A DNA stretch of 64,000 bases from Woeseiaceae bacterium (lineage in GTDB: Bacteria; Pseudomonadota; Gammaproteobacteria; Steroidobacterales; Woeseiaceae), in assembly GCA_021773035.1 (NCBI GenBank), contig JAJFKU010000052.1:72040-136039 (forward strand), given 5' to 3'. Positions 9,282 through 18,246 of the stretch are shown piece by piece. The position numbers and the translations under genes were made by a program. Under the pieces are notes generated by a model that ran no database searches, had not been told where the DNA came from, and worked only from the letters and a program-made list of their open reading frames with translations. Each line of letters opens with the position of its first letter. The stretch's first letter is position 1.

Positions 9282-11345
9282 ATGTTTCGAGTAGTTTTCG
9301 TCGTATCGGCGATGGTGGTTTCGTTGTTGGTTTCGGCAGCGCCGTCGGCGGCCGAGCGAATTCCATTCCAGCGTCTGGATGTATTTGAACTGGAGTGGGT
9401 GTCAGATCCGCAGATTTCGCCTGATGGTCGCCGGATCGTCTATCGTCGCAACGGCATGGATATCATGCGGGATGCGAAGCTAAATCGCCTCTGGATAGTC
9501 AATGCCGACGGTAGCGATAACGTGCCGCTCACCGGGCGCGATGTATCAGAGTCCGGAGCGGTTTGGTCACCCGATGGCACTCGCGTTGCGTTTACCAGTT
9601 CAACTGAAAACGGTGCCGAGATCCATGTTTACTGGCTGGCAAACGGTAAAAGCGCTCGTTTGACACAGCTGGATCGCTCGCCGTCGGGCTTAAGCTGGTC
9701 ACCCGACGGTGAACAGATAGCGTTTTCGATGCTGGTCCCAGAGGCTGCGCCTGTGCTGGTTACGCCGCCGGCGAAACCCGATGGCGCCGAGTGGGCAGAC
9801 GTACCCCGGGTAACGACGCGCATGATCTACGAGCGGGATGGTTCCGGTTACATCGAGACGGGCTACAACCATTATTTCGTGGTGCCGGCAATTGGCGGGA
9901 CAGCACGACAGGTCACCAGCGGCGACTACCACCATACCGGTACTGCGCGCTGGTCGACCGATGGTGGCTCACTGATTTTCTCCGGAAATCGCGACGCCGA
10001 TTGGGAACGCGATTTTGCCAATTCCGAGGTTTACCGGGTCGATATCGGCAGTGGCGAGGTATCGGCGCTGACGAATAGAAAGGGGCCGGACGAAGCGCCG
10101 GCGGTTTCGCCTGATGGCCGACAGGTCGCGTTCCTGAGTTTCGAAGACCGGACGCGTACTTACCAGGTAACCAAGCTGCGTGTTATGAACGTCGATGGGT
10201 CCGGGCAGCGCGATGTGCTCGCTGACTTCGACAGAAGCGTATCCGGACTGGTCTGGAACCGCCGCGGTGACGGACTCTATTTTCAATACGATCATCACGG
10301 CGATACACGAATTGGTTTCACGACGCTGGCGGGCAAGATGCGTGACGTCGCGGTGAACCTCGGCGGTACATCAATCGGACGGCCCTACGGTGGCGGTTCT
10401 TTTTCGGTGGCGAGATCGGGGCGTGTTGCCTACACCCATGTCACACCATACCGACCTGCTGAGCTGGCCGTCGTCGAGGCCCGTGGCTCGGAAGCGGCGC
10501 TTATCACCGCTTTTAACGAAGACTGGCTCGATTGGCGCGAACTCGGAGAAGTCGGGGAAATCTGGTACAAGTCGTCGCTCGACGGCAGAGACATTCAGGG
10601 TTGGGTCGTGAAACCACCGGGTTTCGACGCTGCGATAACTTATCCGCTGCTGGTTGAAAACCATGGCGGACCGGTGGCCAACTACGGGGCCCGGTTCTCT
10701 CCTGAAATTCAGCTCTACGCCGCGGCCGGCTACGTCGTGTTTTATCCCAACCCAAGAGGCAGCACGAGCTACGGCGAAGCGTTCGGCGATCTCCTCTACA
10801 ACCACTACCCGGGTGACGATTATCAGGACGTGATGGACGGTGTCGATACCCTGATCGCGGCCGGGCTGGCGCACGAAGAGCACCTGTATGTTACCGGCGG
10901 CAGCGCCGGTGGCATCATGACTGCGTGGATGATTGGCAAGAACAATCGTTTTCGTGCCGCGGCCGTCGTTAAACCCGTTATGAACTGGGTGAGTAAGACG
11001 CTGACGGCTGACAATCACTACGCCTATGCAAACTACCGTTATCCCGGACAGCCCTGGGAGAATATTGAGGGATACATGAAGTTTTCGCCTGTCTCGCTGG
11101 TCGGCGAGGTCGAAACGCCGACCCTGGTCATGGTTGGAGGCGCGGATCAGCGCACACCGATTTCCGAGGCGAAGCAGTTGTACAACGCGCTGAAAATACG
11201 CGGCATCGATACGGCGTTGGTGGAGGTACCCGGTGCCCCGCATTTCATCGCGGGCCGGCCCAGTCAACTGATCACCAAGATCGATCACGTACTGGCGTGG
11301 CTCGCGAAGTATCGCGTTGCGGACGAACGTTCCGGCGATCAATAG
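9282..11345 (+). CDS. Exported S9 family prolyl oligopeptidase (dipeptidyl/acylaminoacyl peptidase type)
   Basis: A 687-aa protein with a Sec signal peptide (hydrophobic residues 4-23 ending AAPSAAE). Residues about 40-400 form a beta-propeller with repeated DG-x-R/Q and WSPDG elements (for example VWSPDGTRVAF and SWSPDGEQIAF). The alpha/beta hydrolase domain follows, with the nucleophile Ser541 in GGSAGG, an Asp in MVGGADQRTP and a His in PGAPHF near the C-terminus, completing the triad. The propeller filters substrates so only short peptides are cut. It acts in the periplasm on oligopeptides. It is followed by M3 and M1 peptidases, pointing to a peptide-scavenging lifestyle. Confidence 0.93.
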   Translation: MFRVVFVVSAMVVSLLVSAAPSAAERIPFQRLDVFELEWVSDPQISPDGRRIVYRRNGMDIMRDAKLNRLWIVNADGSDNVPLTGRDVSESGAVWSPDGTRVAFTSSTENGAEIHVYWLANGKSARLTQLDRSPSGLSWSPDGEQIAFSMLVPEAAPVLVTPPAKPDGAEWADVPRVTTRMIYERDGSGYIETGYNHYFVVPAIGGTARQVTSGDYHHTGTARWSTDGGSLIFSGNRDADWERDFANSEVYRVDIGSGEVSALTNRKGPDEAPAVSPDGRQVAFLSFEDRTRTYQVTKLRVMNVDGSGQRDVLADFDRSVSGLVWNRRGDGLYFQYDHHGDTRIGFTTLAGKMRDVAVNLGGTSIGRPYGGGSFSVARSGRVAYTHVTPYRPAELAVVEARGSEAALITAFNEDWLDWRELGEVGEIWYKSSLDGRDIQGWVVKPPGFDAAITYPLLVENHGGPVANYGARFSPEIQLYAAAGYVVFYPNPRGSTSYGEAFGDLLYNHYPGDDYQDVMDGVDTLIAAGLAHEEHLYVTGGSAGGIMTAWMIGKNNRFRAAAVVKPVMNWVSKTLTADNHYAYANYRYPGQPWENIEGYMKFSPVSLVGEVETPTLVMVGGADQRTPISEAKQLYNALKIRGIDTALVEVPGAPHFIAGRPSQLITKIDHVLAWLAKYRVADERSGDQ

Positions 11346-11433
11346 GTCGAATCGCCACTAACGGTCACCGACTCGGTCGCGGTGAATTTTAGGTACAATT
11401 GAAATCAATTTTCGAAGTGAAGAACATAAAATC

Positions 11434-13587
11434 ATGAGAAACAAACACTTAGCACTCTGTATTTTTCTTGGCCTGGCGTTGGCGGGCTGCAGCGGCGGCG
11501 GGGAAGAACCGGCGGTCGCGAACGATGCCGGCGAGGAAATCACGGTAAGTGACGCCGAGTTGGCGGGTAACCCGTTCTTGGAGGAGTGGGACACTCCCTA
11601 TGGCGTGCCGCCTTTTGCCAGGATCGAAGACGAGCACTATCTGCCGGCGGTGAAGAAGAGCATCCTGGAGATGCGCACGGAAATCGCAGCGATCGTAGAT
11701 AACCCCGAGCCGGCGAATTTCGACAATACCATTGTCGCTCTGGAGAGAGCCGGTGCCCTGCGCAGTAAAGTCGCCGCGACATTCTTCAATATCGTGGGTA
11801 CTGAACTCAACGATGAATTGCAGAAACTACAGGGTCAGATTTCACCGATGCTGTCGCGGGAATCCGATGCGATCAATCTGAACGATGCGCTGTTCAAACG
11901 TGTCCAGGCGGTTTATGCGCAGCGAGACGAACTGGATCTCAACGAGCAGGACGCGCGCTTGCTGGAACTGACGCACCGAGGTTTTATTCGCTCCGGCGCT
12001 GCACTCGATCAGTCTACGAAAGATCAGATCACCGAGATCAACGCCGAGTTGTCAGGTCTGACGACAAAGTTCGGCCAGAATCTGCTGGCTGCGACGAAAG
12101 GCTTCAAACTCACGATCGAAGATGAAGCACAGACAGCGGGTTTGAGCGACGACTTTAAAGCGGCGATCTGGAGCAAAGACGCCGGTGCCTGGGTTATCGG
12201 CCTGAATCGCTCCGCCTACGAGACTTTCATGACGCAGTCTGAAGTTCGCGAGCTGCGCGAGCAATTGTTTGACGGCTACCGACTACGGGCAGTCTCGGGC
12301 GATATCGACAATGGACCGCTGGCAATCAAAGTCGCTCAGCTGCGGGCAAAGCGCGCTCGTCTGATGGGCTACGAGTCGCACGCGCACTATCAGCTGGAAA
12401 CGCGCATGGCCAAGACGCCGACGGGAGCGGAAGACTTTCTGCTGCGCGTATGGCGGCCCGGACTGGCGCGTGCCAAGGAAGAGCTCGCCGATATGCAGGA
12501 ACTGGTTGGCGACGAGTTCAAGGTAGCGGGTCATGACTGGTGGCACTATGCCGAAAAGGTCCGCAAAGCCCGATTCGACCTCGATGAGAACGAACTAAAG
12601 CCCTACTTCGAGTTGGAGAAAGTACGCGCCGGCGCTTTCGAAATGGCGCGGCGCCTGTTCGGTGTCACCATCGAACCGGTCGACGTTGAAGGATGGAACC
12701 CGGTGGTTACGGCCTATGATGTGAAGGACGACGACGGCAGCCACCTGGGTCTGTTTATGATGGATATGTACGCACGCGACTCGAAGCGTGGCGGTGCATG
12801 GATGAACAGTTATCGCCCAGCGTCGAACATGGACGGTAAGGTTATTCGCCCCATAGTCACAAACAACATGAATCTGTCGACTCCGCCGCAGGGAGAGCCG
12901 ACGCTGATGCGTTTTTCCGAGGTTACAACGCTGTTCCACGAGTTCGGACATGGCTTGCACGGCCTGCTGACGAAGATGGACTATCCGGAGTTCTCCGGCG
13001 TTGACGGTCCGCGGGACTACACGGAGTTTCCGGCGCAGATTCTTGAGCACTGGGCATCGGAACCGGAGATGTTGGCGATCTTTGCGCAACACTACGACAC
13101 CGGCGATGTAATCCCCGCAGAACTCGTTGAGCGGATGCTGGTTGCCGGCAATTTTAACAACGGTTTCACGACGACAGAGTACGTCGCTGCGTCGTTGCTG
13201 GACCTGCGCTGGCACAGTCTGACGGTCGAAGAGGCGGCTGAGATAACAGACGCGCGCGCTTTTGAAGAGAAAGTGTTGCGTGGTTACGGCCTCATCGATG
13301 AGATTGAGCCGCGCTATCGTTCGCAGTACTTCAGCCACATATTTGCAGGCGGCTATTCAGCAGGTTACTACGCCTATCTGTGGTCCGAGATTCTCGATGC
13401 CGATGGCTTTGCCGCATTCAAGCAGGCGGAGAATATTTTCGACCCGGAAACTGCAGCGCGACTGAAGAAGTGGGTTTACCAGTCCGGTGGTTTACGCGAG
13501 GCGGATGAGCTGTATCGCAATTTCCGCGGCCAGGACCCGAGCATTGAGCCGCTGCTGGAGGGTCGCGGGTTTGACGTTATTGAATAA
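11434..13587 (+). CDS. M3 family zinc oligopeptidase lipoprotein (Dcp/oligopeptidase A-like)
   Basis: A 717-aa protein with a lipoprotein signal (LALAGC lipobox). The zinc site HEFGH starts at His502 in TTLFHEFGHGLHGLL, and the downstream DYTEFPAQILEHWA supplies the third ligand region; length matches peptidyl-dipeptidase Dcp. The N-terminal third is the helical channel lid of the M3 fold. It should degrade short peptides in the periplasm while anchored in the outer membrane. A TACAAT box at 11394-11399 lies 35 nt before the ATG and may be a -10 element. Its 3' end overlaps the convergent HupE gene by 11 nt. Confidence 0.93.
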   Translation: MRNKHLALCIFLGLALAGCSGGGEEPAVANDAGEEITVSDAELAGNPFLEEWDTPYGVPPFARIEDEHYLPAVKKSILEMRTEIAAIVDNPEPANFDNTIVALERAGALRSKVAATFFNIVGTELNDELQKLQGQISPMLSRESDAINLNDALFKRVQAVYAQRDELDLNEQDARLLELTHRGFIRSGAALDQSTKDQITEINAELSGLTTKFGQNLLAATKGFKLTIEDEAQTAGLSDDFKAAIWSKDAGAWVIGLNRSAYETFMTQSEVRELREQLFDGYRLRAVSGDIDNGPLAIKVAQLRAKRARLMGYESHAHYQLETRMAKTPTGAEDFLLRVWRPGLARAKEELADMQELVGDEFKVAGHDWWHYAEKVRKARFDLDENELKPYFELEKVRAGAFEMARRLFGVTIEPVDVEGWNPVVTAYDVKDDDGSHLGLFMMDMYARDSKRGGAWMNSYRPASNMDGKVIRPIVTNNMNLSTPPQGEPTLMRFSEVTTLFHEFGHGLHGLLTKMDYPEFSGVDGPRDYTEFPAQILEHWASEPEMLAIFAQHYDTGDVIPAELVERMLVAGNFNNGFTTTEYVAASLLDLRWHSLTVEEAAEITDARAFEEKVLRGYGLIDEIEPRYRSQYFSHIFAGGYSAGYYAYLWSEILDADGFAAFKQAENIFDPETAARLKKWVYQSGGLREADELYRNFRGQDPSIEPLLEGRGFDVIE

Positions 13588-14371
13588 CCCGTTCGACAGC
13601 CCACCAGAAACCGACTATCCCGATTAAAGCCGAGCCCGGTAGTACGACAAATCGTCTGTACTGCCGGGTGCCGCGGCGGTCGTTGAGCGTGCGGCGCAGC
13701 AGCAGACCCAGTACCGCGGCGACCGCAACAACCGCGAGCTGTCCAATTTCCACGCCAATATTGAAACCGATCAGCGAACTCCAGAACTGACCGGGCGGTA
13801 ATCCCAGTTCGCCGAAGAAACCGGCGAAGCCCATGCCGTGTATCAGGCCGAAGCCGAACACCACGGCGGGACGCCATTTCGTCATGTCCTTAAAGATAAG
13901 GTTCTCAAATGCGACGAAACCGATGGTTAGCGCAATCAAAGGTTCGACCAGCGCCGCGCTGGGTGCAATGACGCCCGAGGCAGCCATGGCCAGCGTTACC
14001 GTATGGGCAACCGTGAACGCCGAAATCTGTATGACCAGTGCGCGCAAATGTACGGATGCAAGAAACACGGCGAGTACAAACAGGATATGGTCGAGGCCGC
14101 CGGGCAGGATGTGGCGAATGCCGATCGACACGTAGAGCGCCGCTGTCGCCCAGGCGCTGCGCTCCATGCCGTCGTCGTTGAGTATCGACGGCGCTCCCGA
14201 GAGCTGAATTTTCCCGTCTTCGCTGTTGAGGTCAGCCAGCGCCGCACACAGTGCGGGATCCATGCTGTCGTCTCCGGGCGTGCAGAAATCGTCCTCGGGA
14301 TGGGCGTGGGCGGCGAGCGCCATGAATGCCGTTACCGTCAGTATTGTCGCGAGGCGGCACAAACCCGTCAC
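13577..14371 (-). CDS. HupE/UreJ family membrane protein
   Basis: Family signatures are clear: PGGLDHILFVLAVFLA, FTVAHTVTLAMA, LTIGFVAFENL and FGFGLIHGMGFAG, spread over six hydrophobic segments. HupE/UreJ proteins are nickel or cobalt permeases or accessory proteins of hydrogenase and urease, but this longer branch with an extracytoplasmic N-terminal part is found without either enzyme, as here. I chose GTG at 14371 because it directly precedes a signal peptide ending in ALAAHAHPEDD (264 aa); a longer form from TTG 14458 would place about 29 polar residues before the signal. The mature N-terminus carries two Cys residues (DDFCTPG, ALCAAL). Metal role inferred only from family. Confidence 0.8.
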   Translation of the reverse strand: MTGLCRLATILTVTAFMALAAHAHPEDDFCTPGDDSMDPALCAALADLNSEDGKIQLSGAPSILNDDGMERSAWATAALYVSIGIRHILPGGLDHILFVLAVFLASVHLRALVIQISAFTVAHTVTLAMAASGVIAPSAALVEPLIALTIGFVAFENLIFKDMTKWRPAVVFGFGLIHGMGFAGFFGELGLPPGQFWSSLIGFNIGVEIGQLAVVAVAAVLGLLLRRTLNDRRGTRQYRRFVVLPGSALIGIVGFWWAVERVIQ

Positions 14372-14457
14372 GATAGTGGCGGCTTTTCGGGTACGATCCA
14401 CAAGATTATCCGGGCAACGAAGCTCGTAATAGTCGCACAACCCGTCGGAGTACCTCA

Positions 14458-16347
14458 ATGTTGCAAAAGCTCGTTACTGTCGTTATCTCACTGTTGCTCG
14501 TTTCCTGTAGCGGCAAAGATAACTACGATCCCGCGCGCGACTATTTCACGTTCGCGAATACCGATCAGTTTCTAACCCGGCATATTGCGCTCGATCTTGA
14601 CGTGGACTTTGCCACCGAAAGCTTGCGCGGCAGTGCGGTGCTGTATATGACGGCAGTCGACAAGCGTGCCCGGCAGATCATTCTCGATACCCGCGATCTG
14701 AGCATAGAGAGCGTCGTATTTCTGGCCGCGAACGGAGCGCCGGAACCCGCACGCTTCGAGATGGGCACAGTCGATGGCGTCAAGGGAACGTCACTCGTCA
14801 TTACCTTGCCGCTGAGTGTCGACACTCAGTCAGAACTCATCGTACGGATCGACTATGAGACCAGCCCTGCGTCGTCGGCATTGCAGTGGTTGCCACCCGA
14901 GCTAACTGCCGGCGGTAAACACCCGATGATGTTCTCCCAGTCGCAGGCGGTGCATGCGCGCAGTTGGATTCCCCTGCAGGACACACCGAAAGTGAGGATT
15001 ACCTACGAGGCGGTCATACACACACCGGCCGAGCTTCTCGCCGTCATGAGTGCGGACAACGATCCGTTGGCACCGCGCGGCGGGGAGTATCGCTTCGACA
15101 TGCCGCAGCCGATACCGTCATACCTGCTCGCGATCGCGGTCGGCAATCTTTACTTTGCATCCCTGGGAGAAGATACGGGCGTTTATACGGAGCCGGAATT
15201 GCTGGACGCATCCGTCTACGAATTCGCGAATACGCAGGATATGCTGGATGTCGCCGAGGAGCGATTCGGGCCCTATCAGTGGGGTCGATACGACCTGTTG
15301 GTGCTGCCGCCGAGTTTTCCATATGGGGGCATGGAAAATCCGCGCTTGTCGTTCCTGACACCGAGTCTGCTCGCCGGTGATCAGAGCCTGGTATCCGTGG
15401 TGGCGCATGAACTCGCGCATTCCTGGTCCGGCAATCTGGTCACCAATGCGACATGGCGGGATGGCTGGCTGAATGAAGGTATGACCAGCTATCTCGAATC
15501 GCGCCTGATGGAAATTATCTACGGCGAGGATCGTGCCGACGAAGAGCGCGTCCTGGGTTACGAAGAGTTGCTGCTCAACTTCGAGAGTGTGCCGCTGGAG
15601 CGACAGGCTCTCGCGCCGCGCCTGGACAGTGGCGACCCTGACGACATACAGGGGACAATTCACTATCACAAGGGTCAGTTGTTCTTGCAGTACCTGGAAG
15701 ATGGCTTCGGCCGCGACACGTTCGACGCATTTCTGCTGACCTATTTTGACGATTTCGCGTTCCAGACGATTACCACCGAGGAGTTTCTCGATTATCTCGA
15801 CGAGAACCTGCTGGCACCGAATCCCGGCATCATATCGCGACAACAGACTGAAGCCTGGATGTACCAGCCGGGCTTGCCGGACGATGCGCGGCTACCATCG
15901 TCGACAACGCTGGCACGTGCCGCTGAGCTTGCCGCTGCCTGGGCGGTCGGCGAAGTTGGGGTCAATGACATACCGGTCGGGGATTGGAGTCCGCAGGCAC
16001 AGATCCATTTCATCAACAGCTTACCGGCGGACCTTTCCGGCGAACGCTTGCAGGTTCTGGATGAAGCTCTGGGTTTGAGCGACACGAAGAATGCCGAGAT
16101 CGGCCGCACCTGGTTCATCCAGGTTGCAACACGTCGCTACACACGCGGCTACGAGAAGCTGGAGCAACACCTGAATCGCTACGGCAGAACTCGCCTGGTT
16201 TCGCCGGTATACAAAGCGCTTGCAGGCAATGGGCAGGACTTCGCGGCGGCGGAGGCGATGTTTGCCAAGGCGCGAAGCGCTTATCACCCGCTGACGGTGG
16301 CGGCGATTGAACGCGTCTTCCGGCCGACCGACGGGCCTGAAAATTGA
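14458..16347 (+). CDS. M1 family aminopeptidase lipoprotein (leukotriene A4 hydrolase type)
   Basis: A 629-aa protein with lipobox LLLVSC. The gluzincin site is complete: HELAH at 317-321 and the third ligand Glu340 in WLNEGM, the spacing expected for family M1. The exopeptidase motif GGMEN stands about 25 residues before the HELAH site. The C-terminal third has the helical-repeat domain of the leukotriene A4 hydrolase/aminopeptidase B branch. It should remove N-terminal residues from peptides in the periplasm. It is divergent from HupE and followed 10 nt later by the SH3-S74 gene, so the two could share a transcript. Confidence 0.93.
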   Translation: MLQKLVTVVISLLLVSCSGKDNYDPARDYFTFANTDQFLTRHIALDLDVDFATESLRGSAVLYMTAVDKRARQIILDTRDLSIESVVFLAANGAPEPARFEMGTVDGVKGTSLVITLPLSVDTQSELIVRIDYETSPASSALQWLPPELTAGGKHPMMFSQSQAVHARSWIPLQDTPKVRITYEAVIHTPAELLAVMSADNDPLAPRGGEYRFDMPQPIPSYLLAIAVGNLYFASLGEDTGVYTEPELLDASVYEFANTQDMLDVAEERFGPYQWGRYDLLVLPPSFPYGGMENPRLSFLTPSLLAGDQSLVSVVAHELAHSWSGNLVTNATWRDGWLNEGMTSYLESRLMEIIYGEDRADEERVLGYEELLLNFESVPLERQALAPRLDSGDPDDIQGTIHYHKGQLFLQYLEDGFGRDTFDAFLLTYFDDFAFQTITTEEFLDYLDENLLAPNPGIISRQQTEAWMYQPGLPDDARLPSSTTLARAAELAAAWAVGEVGVNDIPVGDWSPQAQIHFINSLPADLSGERLQVLDEALGLSDTKNAEIGRTWFIQVATRRYTRGYEKLEQHLNRYGRTRLVSPVYKALAGNGQDFAAAEAMFAKARSAYHPLTVAAIERVFRPTDGPEN

Positions 16348-16357
16348 GGAAACGACT

Positions 16358-17596
16358 ATGAAGATTCTTGCGCTGTTTTTACTCCTGCCGCTTATTGCTT
16401 TCGCTGATTCGGTTGTTCCGGTCGACGAAGTCGAAAACAGTGTCAATATCCGGCGGTCACCCGATGTTTCATCCGAGATTGTAGGGAAACTTGTTCGTGG
16501 AGCATCGCTGGAACTGGTGGCTTCTGTCGAGGGTTGGCACGAGGTACAGCTGGAAGATGATCTGACGGGCTATTTGAGCTCGGACTGGACCCGCGTCGTT
16601 GTCGGCGAGCTCTCGCCGGAGCTTGCCGAGGCTGCTGATGAGGAAGTGATCGAAGCAGCTGCTGCGCAGGGTGTGGAGGAAGCCGCCGCAGTGGCCACCG
16701 TGGAGGAAGGTCTTGAAGCGATCGCTGCGGACGAAGCGGAACAACCGATAGAAGCGATGCTCGTCGAGGCGGCGGAGGAAGTCATCGCAGCTAACATTGA
16801 GGAGAAGGTGGAGGCCGCCGACGCGCCGGTCGCAGTAGATGCCGAAGAAGTCGTTGTCGTAGAAGACATCGCGGCTGAGGTCGAAGAGGTTCGCGATGAT
16901 CCAATCGAAGCAACTGAACCACTCGTCCACGAACCCGCCTCAAGTTCGATCGCGATTCGCGGCACGAAAAACTATGTCGTAAAATTTCGTGACGAGGCGG
17001 AAGGCGGCAATTCGCAGATTTACGACGACGGCAATCGTATTGGCATCGGTACGACCGAACCCGAGCAACGGCTTGAAGTGAACGGCAGCATCCAGATACA
17101 CGAGCAAAACAGCAGCGTCGCCGGACTCATGATCACTCAGTCGACCGGCGATACGGGTTACATCATGCACAACCGTGCGAGCACTCTGACTATCGGTGCG
17201 GGATCGCAGGACAGAATCACAATTGACCGCGATGGTAACGTCGGAATCGCGGTGTCCCGTCCGGAGCATCCGCTCGAAATGGCGAGCGGCGCTCACGTTA
17301 CGGTCGGTGGCGTCTGGACGAACCGCTCGTCGCGTAGTGCCAAGGAAAACATACAATCGCTGTCCGCCGCCGATGCGACGGCAGTCCTGATGGCGCTTGA
17401 ACCTGTGGTTTTCAACTACAGAAACGAAGCAGACGAAGATTATGTCGGCTTCATTGCTGAGGATGTTCCGGACCTCGTTGCAGTAGCCGATCGGGAGAGC
17501 CTGAGTGCGATGGATATCGTCGCGGTCTTGGCCCGGGTGGTCCAGGCGCAGCAGCTAAAAATCAGAGAGTTGGAGGAAAGAATTGCGTCGCAGTAG
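16358..17596 (+). CDS. Exported SH3b protein with C-terminal S74 intramolecular chaperone domain
   Basis: The ATG at 16358 gives a signal peptide (residues 1-16, cleavage after AFA). Residues about 18-82 form a bacterial SH3 domain (VNIRRSPDVSSEIVGKL and a GW-x-EV turn). Residues 84-190 are a very acidic Ala/Glu/Val-rich spacer. Then comes GIGTTEPEQRLEVNGSI and related beta repeats as in phage tail fibres, and finally a peptidase S74 chaperone domain: SRSAKENI with candidate catalytic Ser324 and Lys329, LEPVVFNYR, VGFIAEDVP, and a terminal coiled coil. S74 domains drive trimerisation and then cut themselves off. Probably a trimeric envelope protein binding peptidoglycan through SH3. No phage genes are nearby. 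Confidence 0.8.
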   Translation: MKILALFLLLPLIAFADSVVPVDEVENSVNIRRSPDVSSEIVGKLVRGASLELVASVEGWHEVQLEDDLTGYLSSDWTRVVVGELSPELAEAADEEVIEAAAAQGVEEAAAVATVEEGLEAIAADEAEQPIEAMLVEAAEEVIAANIEEKVEAADAPVAVDAEEVVVVEDIAAEVEEVRDDPIEATEPLVHEPASSSIAIRGTKNYVVKFRDEAEGGNSQIYDDGNRIGIGTTEPEQRLEVNGSIQIHEQNSSVAGLMITQSTGDTGYIMHNRASTLTIGAGSQDRITIDRDGNVGIAVSRPEHPLEMASGAHVTVGGVWTNRSSRSAKENIQSLSAADATAVLMALEPVVFNYRNEADEDYVGFIAEDVPDLVAVADRESLSAMDIVAVLARVVQAQQLKIRELEERIASQ

Positions 17597-17680
17597 AGTG
17601 CTGTCATGGTCGTAAATATGTGACGCCAGTCAACGGTTTTTTGGTCGGGTTTAACCATACTGGCGCTATAAGGAGCCAGT

Positions 17681-18160
17681 ATGTCGTATTTACGATTCGT
17701 TTTGTTGTTGTCAGTGTTTTGCGGCGCTTCGGCGATGGCCGATATTTGGAAGTGGGTGGACGCAGAAGGCGAAACCCATTTCGTCGATACGAGGACGGCT
17801 ATTTTTACCTGGCTGGACGAAGACGGAAAACTGCATTATAGCGATACACCCGACCATGAAGATGCGATCGCCGTACAGCTGGTCTGGCATTCTCCGGGCA
17901 CACTTGATGATCTCGAAAGCGCTGGTTCGGGCGGGTCCGATGAGGAACAGTTTGCCGACGAATCGCCTGAGGATCGCGCGGCGCGCGAAGAAACCGAAGC
18001 ATACTATTGCAAGCGAGCGACAGAGGACTACAACGCCTATAAAGGCGCGCCGCGTTTATATCGAACGAATGACGAAGGCGAGCGCGAGTATTTGTCGGAA
18101 GCCGATGCCGCGTCGACACTGGAAGACTCCAAAGCACAGATGGAACAGTTCTGCCGTTAG
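17681..18160 (+). CDS. DUF4124-domain exported protein with a doubled motif
   Basis: A 159-aa protein with a signal peptide cleaved near SAMA. DUF4124 is a short beta-rich periplasmic domain with the pattern IYKWVDxxGxxHYSDxP. Here it is seen twice in tandem, IWKWVDAEGETHFVDT and IFTWLDEDGKLHYSDTP, within residues 22-58. The remaining half is acidic and polar with two Cys (AYYCKRA and the penultimate EQFCR) that could form a disulfide. Function of the domain is unknown. It stands between the S74 protein and creD, all on the same strand, with an inverted repeat (CGCCAGT/ACTGGCG, 17624-17630 and 17659-17665) just upstream. Confidence 0.8.
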   Translation: MSYLRFVLLLSVFCGASAMADIWKWVDAEGETHFVDTRTAIFTWLDEDGKLHYSDTPDHEDAIAVQLVWHSPGTLDDLESAGSGGSDEEQFADESPEDRAAREETEAYYCKRATEDYNAYKGAPRLYRTNDEGEREYLSEADAASTLEDSKAQMEQFCR

Positions 18161-18246
18161 CTGCATCGCACCACTATTAGCCACGGTTTAGCCACTCCAG
18201 CCGCACAATTGCCTGTTCAACTCTCCCCAGCCTGAGGGAGACTGCC

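Noticed and set aside
10371..11342. 323-codon minus-strand reading frame opposite the S9 peptidase
   Set aside because: It lies wholly inside the peptidase gene, has an antisense-type residue composition and no family features.
12595..13338. 247-codon minus-strand reading frame opposite the M3 peptidase
   Set aside because: Complement shadow over the zinc-site region; no ribosome-binding site or recognisable motif.
16358..17596. Prophage tail fibre
   Set aside because: The S74 tail chaperone is phage-like, but the protein has a signal peptide and SH3 domain and no phage genes surround it.
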